From positions 27,667,248 through 27,731,247 of the forward strand of contig CAIIXF020000003.1 in assembly GCA_903813345.2 (NCBI GenBank): a stretch of DNA of 64,000 nt, written 5' to 3'. This document shows positions 1-11,500 of the stretch, piece by piece (position 1 is the stretch's first letter; every line of letters begins with the position of its first letter). Both the position numbers and the translations under genes were made by a program. Source of the stretch: Owenia fusiformis (Eukaryota; Annelida; Polychaeta; Sabellida; Oweniidae). Under the pieces are notes generated by a model. That model ran no database searches and had not been told where the DNA came from. It saw nothing but the letters and a program-made list of their open reading frames with translations.

Positions 1-2690
1 TTCTTGCATCACGTAGATAAGTAGTCACGTTCATTTTCGATTCTTAAGGACATTGGTTTTAAAGGAAGGTCTGAGTTAAAATATTACAAATCCAATAGTA
101 CAAGTACGTAGAGATGTTTTGTTATTTCCTATTTTATTTATACAGGTTGTAACTTTTCAATAGGTATAGTAATATATACAGCCAACTAGGAATTGGAATT
201 ACAGGAAAATCCATATCTGACGTCACTGCCGCTGTGAATCAGATCGATTCTTATTACAGTGTGAATATTGGCTCAAACGTAAAAAGCTAGGGCAAACAAG
301 GCCAGTACTTAACAACATAACGCAGAATATAAGAACACATCCGGTTTATACAAGTGGATAGTTTTGGCCATTTGAAATATGCGAAGTATGTAAAACTGTA
401 GTGACTTTTACAAGGATGTAAGACTATCGATCTCGCGTGGAATGAGGAATACAGGATAGGGTATAGTCCATGAACATATTCGTTCCAGGGAGAACGATAT
501 CATGAAGTGTACATCAAATGCTCGTCTACAGTTATACTATAAGCCAATATTATAAATACAAGTATAACCTGCTAATTTACACCCCACGAAAAGAGCTTTA
601 AGTTTACATGCACAACTGAACATAATTGTATAACCTATATTAATCTCTGATAGGACTACCAGATAAAGCATTGGAATATAATCGCGAAGAACTGTTCGGT
701 CTTACTGCGTATACAATGGTACATGAGCTAGAGATACGTATTTAGGTAGGTACATCAGAACTTTTCATAGAATGGGTAAGTCAGTTGAGCTGTAATAATC
801 AGTGATTAATTGCTATGCGCCAAGATATGAGTGATGAGGCTCACTATCTATAAGGTCACATTCACCAGCAATCGCGAACAAGTGCATTCCTCGTTCTGCT
901 TGGAGAATGACAAGGTCAATGTGTGTAGCTTTATAACCAATCAAATTTCATTGTATCTCCCTATCATTACATTAGATGTCATGTATGGTTGAAAATTCAT
1001 GATGTAATACGAACATAGGACTTTTTTGCTTGAACTAATGGAAATAAAATATCGACCATGTTGACTTGACCTTATTACATGTATTGAAGTACGTCAGACT
1101 CTTGGTGTATTGTATTACTACAATGAATAACAATAAAAACCACAGACGGGGTTATAATGACCCCATTAACATTGTGTTAACATGTAGGAAGTTTTGACAG
1201 CATAATTACCGAGTCATAATAATTAAAGTACACAACTCACAGCTGAAAAAACAAACAATAACATGTTATACAAACGAGGCCCTATGACCTGTAGCCGCTT
1301 AAAGCCGTTCATATTTACATAATTTATTTTACAGTATAAAGTTTTCAGAGAACGATAATCTTGTAGGAGGCCCCCAAGGGTGTTGCTATTCCTGGTCATA
1401 TTTTACAATTTCAGTTTTCGCTACTTTGGAATATCAAGAAAACTCCATTCTGGTACATAAGAGTAACGTTTTATCAAATGCCTGTGTATGTTAGAATCTA
1501 GAGGGTGTTGATCCTACAATGAGTAAACCATGTAGTACTTGTTTGCATTATTTCTAAATGGGAAGTTCAGGTTTAGAAGGTATGACCTTGAAGTGGCTTT
1601 TTAAGTGGCTATAAAAGAGATATTTATACGATCATTAAGCGGATCAACGATGTCGCTGGTAAATCTTTAAGAACTCCACGGACACGTCGCTGATCTTTTT
1701 ATAACTTCACATAAGCTATAATATGTCGCTATAAATCTTCTTTAGCAAGAAAATTATGTCGCTGAAACTTCAAAAACTGTTGTGAGTTTAAAACCAGGTA
1801 ACATTTTCATATTATAGAAAAGAACCGTCCTTGATTTTCCTTAAGTCACTTCGTAAATTAAATATTTTGATATTAATAAACATTAAACTATAGATATAAA
1901 TACACTTAAATGTTTTAAAAGATATCAGGCTAAATATAGTAGGATAATGGTATTGACATACATTAAGGCAATCTTACTAAAAATTCCATTCTGATACCGA
2001 TCCAAGGTGGGTCCTTAGTCTATTAGTCTTTAGTGTTAGTGTCACGCGTTGAGGAATGAGACGAGCATATTTACAGTAGTAGTTTCTTATCAAAAATGGT
2101 AACACTTTCTAATACGATGAGGTCCTTACAGTTTGGTGACAGACTGAAGAAAATCACGGTCTCGTATCATCTTTATCATTTGTTGTTTTATTTGAAAACT
2201 AAACTTACCGCCATCTATGTCATAAAAACTTAACAATGGCGTTCTTGTGGAATCTGGGCTTATAATTTCTGGTAGATGCCATAATATTAGACTTGATGGA
2301 ATCCTGACAAAATTTGTTGAAGTACATCAAATTGGAAACATTTTTGAATACAAATATATTTCAAGAAAAAAAGAATTCAAAATGGCTCTTATTGCTTCTC
2401 CCAGCTTCTCAACAAATCCAAAGGAAATGCCGGCCCCATGTTTCATTACTTTATTTTTTTGGTACGGTCAGCCATAGCAAAAATACCTCCAATTAATTAC
2501 CTATCTAGCTAGAATATATCCTACTTTCTGGTCAGTAGCAGACAAGTAAACCATATTTCTGTCAGTCTCATACGAAGATGCTTTGTAATTGACTTTAGTA
2601 AGAAGTCGTACTATGTATTGACAATCAATAGCTATAGACGAATGGGCTAAGATGCGCTCCGAGAAGCACACTAGCTAGTGGCCGATTATC
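1..2690. other. AT-rich intergenic sequence, no gene seen
   Basis: I see no convincing exon or RNA gene here. Open frames are all under 80 codons and show no recognisable motif. Around 1648-1765 a short ATGTCGCT-like word recurs about four times at intervals of roughly 35-40 bases, perhaps a decayed tandem repeat. Confidence 0.5.
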
Positions 2691-2732
2691 GCTCGATCGA
2701 CCTGACTTATGCCTTGATCACATTTATGCCGG

Positions 2733-3056
2733 GGTCACATTTGCTCCGATTCATCGGCCGGCGCCCTGCCGATTGAGTATTCTGTTCAAAATGGAATACA
2801 ATTGTGAACAGGATACTCAATCGGCCGGACGCCGGCCGATGAATCGGAGCAAATGTGACCCAGGCATTCTTGCGATTCATTGGCCGGCGCCCAGCCGATT
2901 GAGTATTTTGTTCAGAATTTCATTCATTTTCGAACAAAATACTCAATCGCCCGAGTGCCGGTTGATGATGGGCCGGCGCCCGGCCGATTGAGTATTTTGT
3001 TCAAAATTGAATACAATATTGAACAAAACACTCAATCGGCCGGGCGCCGGCCGATG
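2733..3056. repeat. Cluster of three GC-rich long hairpins
   Basis: Three successive palindromic units lie at about 2733-2860, 2874-2966 and 2971-3056. Each has arms built from a CGGCCGGCGCC-type block followed by GATTGAGTAT and TTGTTC, closed by a short AT-rich loop around GAATACAA. The first unit extends outward into GGTCACATTTGCTCC and its complement. The GC-rich arms contrast sharply with the AT-rich surroundings. Such arrays are typical of foldback or MITE-derived sequence; I assign no family. Confidence 0.8.
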
Positions 3057-3654
3057 GATCGGAGCATATGTGACCAAGGTAAAAATTGGAGCAAATGTGA
3101 CCAAGGCATAACTTGGATTAAAAACCCATTGAATGGTATTTTCATTGAAGCAGGCTAGTTATTGAAGCGTAACTATACACTACTTTCAACCCTCAGTTCG
3201 TCAAGGCTTAAAATCCATTGATCAGTCATGCTTTAAATAGATTGACCAATCAGGAGTATTGATACCACTCTAATGTCATATATATGGTTGGTTGATCAGT
3301 TAACATCTTCAAGAACGAGGATTTCTTGTATCTGTGCGAGGCACTGTGCCCTTTGCAAGGTCAAGTTGGCTAAGAAGCTAAGGTCAATAAGACTCAATAT
3401 AATGTTTGTCAGAGGGTGATAATCATTGATTCATCAACCAATTGCAAGGAAACAGACATAACATAACAACATACTGTTATAGTTGTCCGATATTATCAGT
3501 TTGGTCGGTCTTGTAAATTGCTCGTGGGGGTAAGTTTTATTTCTGTTTTATTTCTATAATGTCTAGAATAACTTCTTTTTCAACGTTTAGGTTTTCAAGA
3601 CAGCGTGTAAATGATCGTGTGGGGATTTGGCATACAGTTCCAAAATTAGAGGAA

Positions 3655-5045
3655 TATTTTCAAGGTCAAAAAAAGGTCAAAAAGGTCTTTTCAACTTGCT
3701 TCAAATCGACCGATTTTTTTCGAAATCATCCATAAGTAATCAGAAGTTCAAATCTGACTTAAGGTGCTATGGAACTTAACAGGAAATGACAAAACAGGAA
3801 GTGACAATTTTTTTTGCATTTTTAGATATTTTTTGAATAAAGATAATAGAGTTCTGGTTTGACCTCCAGTCAATTTAACTATTTCCACATATCATTTACA
3901 TGACCAGGATCACAATGTGCATGGTCAGAATGACCCGAAACATGATGAAATAACCTTTTTAGCCCTTTGAAAGTGTGACTGAAAAAAAGCAAAAAGTAGG
4001 AGCGTAGGGAAGGTCAATGAACAGAATCTTTTGAATTTTTCAGAAAATGTGCCCAATTTATTGCTCTTAATGATACAATCTTTGAAAATTTGATATCATT
4101 CATAGAAAAAGAAAAAAAATGAAAAAACTGATTTGAAAAGCGATCTATTTTCCTTTTTATGACCGCCATTTTTGTTTAAGACAATTTTCTAAAATTTCAA
4201 AGATTGTACTAGTTAGAGCATTATATTGGGCACATTTTCTGAAAAATTCAAAAGATTCTGTTCAGTGACTATCCCTACGCTCCTACTTATAGCTTTTTTT
4301 CAGTCACACTTTCAAAGGGCTAAAAAGGTTATTTCATCATGTTTAGGGTCATTCTGACCATGCACATTGTGATCCTGGTCATGTAAATGATATGTGGAAA
4401 TAGTTAAATTGACTGGAGGTCAAACCAGAACTCTGTTATCTTTATTCAAAAAATATCTAAAAATGCAAAAAAATTGTCACTTCCTGTTTTGTCATTTCCT
4501 GTTAACTTCCATAGCACCTTAAGATTTGAGATTTGACCTTCAATGACCTTCTTAAGGTCAAAAAATGTCAAAAAGCTCTTTTTACAACTTGCTTTAAACT
4601 GACCATTTTTTTCTAAATCATCTACAAGTTCTCAAGATTTCAAATCTGACTATAAATTTGACCTTCAATGACATTCTCAATCTGACTTTATAATTAAGAT
4701 TTGACCTTCAATTACCTTTTCAAGGTAAAAAAATGTCAAAAAGGTATTTTTCAACTTGTTTCAAATTGACCGATTTCTTTTTCAAAATAATCTATAATTT
4801 ATTGGAAGTTCAAATCTGAATTAAGATTTGAGATTTTACCTTCAATGGCCTTCTTAGGTCAAAGAAAGTCAAAATGGTATTTTTTTAACTTGCTTCAAAT
4901 TGACCAATTCTTTTTCAAAATAATCTACAAGTTCTCAACATTTTAAATCTGACTATAGATTTGACCTTCAATGACATTTTAAAGGTCAAAATAGATTTGA
5001 CCTTAAATGACCTCAAGGTCAAATCGGTCTTTTTTATCTTAAACA
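3655..5045. repeat. Degenerate tandem repeat (AAGGTCAAAAA / CAACTTGCTTCAAATTGACC units)
   Basis: Four diverged units of roughly 135-165 bases begin near 3675, 4567, 4734 and 4867. Each contains AAGGTCAAAAAATGTCAAAA, then CAACTTGCTTCAAATTGACC, then AAATCTGACTTAAGATTTG and TTGACCTTCAATGACCTT. The first unit is split by the palindromic element at 3763-4518. A related single copy lies at about 25530-25850, and both end near a GTGACATTTTGTCATG motif. Confidence 0.8.
3763..4518. mobile_element. 756-bp near-perfect palindromic element flanked by TTAA
   Basis: The left arm starts GGTGCTATGG and the right arm ends CCATAGCACC. The two arms are complementary almost to the centre near 4140; for example GTGTGACTGAAAAAAAGC is mirrored by GCTTTTTTTCAGTCACAC. 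TTAA occurs directly outside both ends (3759-3762 and 4519-4522). The surrounding tandem repeat has an uninterrupted copy of the same junction at about 4815-4835, which serves as an empty site. TTAA targets are typical of piggyBac or Kolobok superfamilies. There is no coding capacity, so this is non-autonomous. Confidence 0.88.
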
Positions 5046-6240
5046 AATTAGGTGGTGACATTTTGTCATGTTAATGCCTTGTTAGGTTTTACTGACGAAA
5101 TAAAGCAATGAAATGGGCTGTACTTCTCTAACTTTTGCACAACGAGTGCACTAATGTACCCAGAAAAGAATGTAGAGAAGAATGTATAACAAACAAGAAA
5201 ATTCAGAAATTCAGAAATTGGAAAATGGGAAAATAAAATGACATACTTATTTTGTAATTTTCTCTTTTTTCATACATTTTATTAACAAATTTTCTATAAG
5301 ATTCAATTTTTCATCTATTTCAATAGATTTGTTGGATAGAAATGAATTTAATCAAAGATCAAGTTTGTATAGAAACGATTCAATAGGTTCTTTCTAATTT
5401 ATATAAGGCCTGAAGCCACATGTCATTGGCTGAATCCAGGGGCTCCAGACTGTTTTTGAAAGCGCAAGTCTTTATTAGGTGTAAAGTCAGACTGTTCTGA
5501 TCTGTCTTGCATGCCAAGCTATATAAACAAGAAGCATACTTTGCTGCTCAGTTGGCTCGTCTGGTTTGGTACAAATAGGAAGTACTGTGTCTAAGTATTT
5601 ATATAAGATAAATCATACAGGTAATAAAAATATATATATTTTGCATTTGCATTTCTGAGGGAAAAATCATAAGTGGAAATTTGCGAATTCAAAGTTGTTT
5701 CATTTAATATTTACGCGCCATATGCGCTCAAATGTGCGTTTATAATCACACTGAAAGGAGTTATTGGACGATATCGAAAATCTTGATAATGACATAACGT
5801 TACGGTTGATAATTACAGCATAGTTAACTTTAATAACGTAAAAAGGATTCGTAAAATCACCGATGTTCAACGGTTGAAGTGATCTCACAAAAAAACGAAG
5901 TTGCGAGTTGGAGACGCGTGTACTCCTTGTGTTTATTCATCTATAAGGCTTTAAAAGACCCTTGCAGTACACCTTCAGTACAGATCGACTTTATACCAGT
6001 CTAAGCTATGAACTGACAACATTTCAAAATAATTCGGCTCGTATGAAGGACTTAAAATCTTTGCATGTAACAATTTACAACGACCATTCTCATACCATTT
6101 TGATTAATCGATTCCAATAAATGAATAAATCAGAATAAAAATAGAATGATTATAAATAACAATAGTATATTATCTACGTTCCTTCGTATAGGCTACCGAG
6201 CGTTGATTTATATTCGTGGCAATATAACTTTTACACTCTT
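5046..6240. other. Intergenic AT-rich sequence, nothing recognised
   Basis: No exon, RNA or clear repeat is recognised. Open frames are short and lack family motifs. Confidence 0.4.
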
Positions 6241-6489
6241 AAAACGAGTTTTGTTATGTTAACGTCAATAACGTGTTAATGTGTTTTTTTGGTATTTTAA
6301 CACGTTGGTGCGAAATTAAGCCTACAGGAGCTTTTTTAACACGAGGCGTTTGCGTTTTAACACTTTAATTTTTAAATACGTTTTTGACAAGCGTTTTTCC
6401 TGTGTTAAGCGTTAAATAACTGTTTTGGATTTTCTTCGAAACACTTTTATTAACACTGTAACACTTGAAAAACGCATTTAAATTATCAA

Positions 6490-7500
6490 CGCTTCAAAAA
6501 CGCCTCACGTTTATAACGAGATGCACATGCGCAGTCTTTTCTACCGATATCCGGTCACAAGGGTGCAGACAAAATTGGTAAGTTCTGTTTCTTCGTGTTT
6601 TCTTTAATCGTACAAGGTCAAAAGCATAGATCGTTCGTTGACTACTTATGTACATAATACCAAGGAACACGATGGACATGTATATTAAATGATACACTAA
6701 ATGTGTGTCTTATAATGCCCACATGAAAAATGTCAAGATGCTTAGTTGATATTTCAAAATGGCGGATGTCCAACCCGAATAAACACATGGCGTAGAATAA
6801 TGGAAATAGCCGTGAATCCCGGGACACTGAATCTCGGATCCAAGTACGTCATTAATGGTCGAAAATCAAAATATTGACAAATTTATAACCTAAAAGGCCG
6901 AAAGATTATGCGGTAAATGCTGAAACGGGGGTTGTCAACATATTGTATTAGCTTTGATCTCTTAGAATCCGTTGAATCCTAAGCGATTGGAGTTGTTTAG
7001 ATCACTTAATGAATGATATGAAATGATGAGGATTTGAGTTTTTTCAAAGTTTATAATGGCGGCCAATGGGGGATTTTAGCAAAATATCCCGAAAACTAAA
7101 TCATTAAAAGGCCGAAAGATTTATGGATGGATTTTGCTGATTTATATATCAAAACGAACACTTCGTTGGGTGTAACAAGGATCCGTTGAATCCTAAGAAA
7201 ATAAATGATTTGCTAAAAAGTTATCATTAAGATTTTAAATTTTGATGAAGACTGCTCACCATTGAAATCTTTGGACCATGAAATGTCGGTTTACGCGCAT
7301 GCGTTGTGACGTTATTTCCATTATTCTACCCATGCAAAGCGTTGAAAATGAAATACGTTGTCGATCGCATTTCTTGGTATTACGGATATTTCTAGGAGAA
7401 CACAAGTGAACCATTGAATAAAACATGAAAAAATGAAGAAACAGAGATTGTACCAATTTCGTCTGCACCCTTATGACAGGATATTCCTAAGTGTTTCAGA
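6490..7500. repeat. About 1-kb inverted repeat
   Basis: The stretch CACAAGGGTGCAGACAAAAT with GTTCTGTTTCTTC at 6555-6595 is mirrored by the complement of 7435-7480. Weaker arm similarity extends inward on both sides. The interior carries two direct copies of AAAAGGCCGAAAGATT (near 6891 and 7105) and of ATCCGTTGAATCCTAAG. Words of the type TTAACAC/GTGTTAA are concentrated just outside both arms (6240-6480, 7490-7600). This looks like a decayed foldback element with no coding capacity. Confidence 0.6.
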
Positions 7501-7619
7501 AGTGTTTAACAATAACACTTTTTTAACACATTCTTGGAGATAAACACGTTTTCGTATTAATTATCTGTTGCAAGCCCTGAAACACGTTTTTGTGTTAAAA
7601 ATAAAAACTATAGTTTCGA

Positions 7620-8361
7620 CTTTCAACTCGTCGTCTACTACATTTGTTCGTGCGATCGTGCAATGAATAAGTGCCGACTAATTTAGTCAGACACATCAAA
7701 AGTTTAAGGGTAGACAGTCGATTTTTCAAACAAGAATTTTATAATTTTTAACTAACATATTATAAATGGTTACATATACCGATGATAGTCCGGTAAAAAC
7801 CGGTAATAGTCCCCTAGCATCCAGTTATCCAGACTGTTTTCTCATGTTTTTCAAAATAAACAACTGTTTGACGTAAAAAACCAGGAACAACTAAGTGAAT
7901 CGACAGTGTAACACTGACTAGAATATTAAATATGGTTATGTTTACTTCATGCGCAAGTGTAGTAATTGTACATTAAGATGATACCATGCTCATATGTTTA
8001 TGTCACATCTAGTTATATATCAAGCTGCAAGCTTACATGTAATATTGACATCAACATACGCCAACAACTCATCTGGGGCCAACCGGAGATATTCATTTAC
8101 CGGGTCATCCGAAATCCAAAGAAGAAATAAAAATCGGCTGTGAGTGCTGTTCAGATTCAGATATTTATTACTATTTTGAAAAACATACATGACATTTATT
8201 ACAACATGACGCTCCCGGGACCATATATGGGCACGAGACCGGGTAATTGCTGCTAAGTTTATGATATGTATACTAGTACTAATGGTATATATAAGTTGAT
8301 AAGACAAATAAAAGAAAACAGACGATAAACATATAACAGCTGAAATTATTTTTGATGATTT
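7620..8361. other. Upstream region of the carbonic anhydrase gene
   Basis: No coding exon is seen. A pyrimidine stretch and TTTCAG at about 8364-8369 could be a 3' splice site for an upstream 5'-UTR exon of the carbonic anhydrase gene, but no partner exon can be identified from the sequence. Confidence 0.3.
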
Positions 8362-8517
8362 GTGCATTTCAGTGCTGGAACTAGTAGAACTATTGGGATT
8401 GATCAGAAAAATATCTTAGTGAAGTCAACTATCGACCTTAATTGGACGGAAGATCGTGTTGGAGAGAGAAAGCAACGTAACCACCCTACACCCGATAATA
8501 CAAAGAAACCTGCAAGA

Positions 8518-11500
8518 ATGAGTCATTGGGGCTATGGAAAAGATGATGGTAAGGAAATGAATATTCGTTTGGAAATTTTTCGCAATGATTGGACGTGTCG
8601 TTTATTTTAAGTATACATCAAAATAAATGATAAATGTTAAATTTGATAAATGTTAAAAAGAAATGAATCCGTTGATAAACGGACATTTTAATTACTTATC
8701 ATAGGCCTAGAGACGAAATAACTTTTATCACTTGTCCCAGGGATAATACCATTTCCTATGATCATATTCCTTATAGCTCCCAACTTATATTGGCTTTCTC
8801 AACGATTATTGAAATATCATTGAACTGAATATCATTTGACTTTGACAATTGATTATGCTGAAAACTTTGGGTATTGAGTCGATGGGGATATTGATTTCAT
8901 GTTTACTTGGCCTATGACATTGTATGACATAATGTAGTCAATATGGAAAGCAGGCCCGTAGCCAGGATTTGCCAAGGGGGTTCAGTTTTCAAAAATTTCC
9001 AGGGGGGTTCACATTTAACAATTGATATAAATCATTTGGGTTATAAAATTAATATTTAGATGTTTCCCCTGGGATTTTCCCGTGTTATATAACAAAAAGA
9101 AGGCTTATTTCATATCTTGTTTCAGGTCCAAGCAAGTGGGCACAGGACTACGAAGCCGCTGGCGGCAATAGACAGTCACCTATAAATATAGTTAGGAGTC
9201 AAGCAAAGTTCGACCAGAAGCTAGCAGATGCACCTCTCGTCACCAAGTATTCTGCGGACAACGCCAAGTCACTTAGCAACAGTGGTCATTCATTTATGGT
9301 GGACACATCAGCATCGAAGACCGGTGAGTAACACTTGGTAAAATATATCCGTTATAGTCAGTTTGGTTGAGCTATGATACGTCAGAATACAAGAGCTCTT
9401 AACTAATTAATAGAGAGTTTAAGCTTGCAATGTTTTCAACGTGAACGGACATTTAAGCGATGCATTTGTATGGGCGATTGGTCATACTTATAGGTTCAAT
9501 AGGTTGGCGTTTCGATTTTATATGCAAGCTTAAACTCCCTATTATATCGTATACGTATCCTGTAATCGAACTCTAAAATAAAGTTAACAGTAGTGGAGCA
9601 GTGAGGTGTACATCAATAGATGGGGGGATGCGAGTAATATTTATAACATAACCCCCCCCCCCCTATCAAACCAAACTTGTTCTTACCCGTTCTTGCCAGT
9701 CCTACGAAAACGTCGTAAAACGGGCTGGCTCAATCTGGCTGTGGTCGGGAAATATGTCTAAAATAATTAGCTACTTCGTTTATAAACAGTCTTCAATACG
9801 TCCATCTCATTCACACGGTTCGTTCAGGTCGCACCACGTCGGTGTGCAACGTCGTATAACGCGTCCCTTAGTCTAGAAGGTCATCATGACCTGATTACAG
9901 AACGGTATGGTCGCCATCGAATTTTGAATCGATTCAAAATCCTAAATCACATTCCCCGTCCGGGAAAGTCCATGAAGTTCGTAAACAGACCGTCAGTAGA
10001 ACGTTGTAGCTACGTTCATTCCGTTCGCACACAGTTTAAAACCAGTTTTGAAGAACGCAGTGGCAACTTGCTTGGTGTGATTGCTATATCGTTTGCAATT
10101 AGTTCTACCTCTTTCTCAATACGTCCCCAGACAGTTCAACTCGTTGTAAAAACGTCCCTAGTAGGATTGAAGAACGACTGTTCCGTTCGTAGTACTTCTA
10201 GCTCGTCATTAGTAGGTTGTCACTCGGCGTTCTAATTGCAGAACGTGACGACCAAGAGAACATTTTGAGCATGTTCTAAGTTCTAGAGGACCTACCCGTT
10301 CGAGTACGTTCGATGAAGCTTGTAAATAGACCCCACGGTTCTACGTAAGTACGTCCAGTCCGTTCGTACACAGTTATAAAGCCCGTTTTCGAGAACGTAG
10401 TGCGAACTAGTTTGGGGCGATAGTAAGGTAAACAATATCGGGATATGCCACTCTAAATATTTTAGCTTATGAAAAGCCATACACCCCCTGGGATGTCTCA
10501 ATCACTATTGTGTAAATATGTTTATACCATTTTAAGAAAAGAAATATGAAAACAAAATAAAAATATGAATTTCATACCTTAACGATATAAAAATTTAAAT
10601 ACAAAATTAAACTATAAACTAATATCCTGATAAAATTCCGGGCCAAAAGTCGCGGAGTGAATGTTAAACTTAAAATGGATGAATATTTACCAATATTAAA
10701 CAACAAAATACACTTATTTTCACTTTAGCTTTTGCTCTATGACCCATTGTTTTTTCCAAATGAAAGCTTTATTAATCATCAAACAAAAAATTCTTTCACA
10801 AGAAAAATTCAATCAAGTTCATTCACCAGTCAATTTTAGAATGTTGCATACATGTATGTCATGTTGTTCGAAATGAATTTATCACGCTCCGAATTGATGA
10901 TTTCTGGAAATAAAAAATGTTCCTTACCGCATCTGAACCAACAGCAGTATGTCAAAGTAACTTTTTTATAACCTCAAGTTACCAAAGTAACCGCGCAGTT
11001 TGAAAACCTATAGATGGAATAATAAGGAATGGCAAGACAGGTGCACATGGAGGTCAAATGGTTAAGTGTTGACCTAGTTTTGACTATTTTTAAAACCTTT
11101 ATAATAACCTTTCAAAAAGTTTCCTTGCAAATATGGTTAGTGTTGACCTAGTTTTATCTATTTAACCCTTATAGTACCCTTGCAAAAAATTAATCTTAAT
11201 TGAATCTGTACAAATATTTTGCAATGTGTGAAACGAATTTGTTATTCCATTAATGTGAGTTTATACTTTCACAAGAAAAATTCAATTAAGTTCATTCACC
11301 AGTCGATTTTAGAATGTTGCATATGTCATGTTGTTCGAAATGAATTTATCATGCTCCGAATTGATGATTTCTGGAAATAAAAAAAATGTTCCTTACTGCA
11401 GCTGAACCAACAGCAGTATCTTAAAGTAACTTTTTATAATCTTTTATTCTATCATGTTATAATCAAAGTCACTCTTCAATAGAGTATTTGAAAACCTATA

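Noticed and set aside
9924-10235. 103-codon frame in carbonic anhydrase intron 2
   Set aside because: It lies in the CG-rich imperfect direct repeat; no domain and no compatible splice sites.
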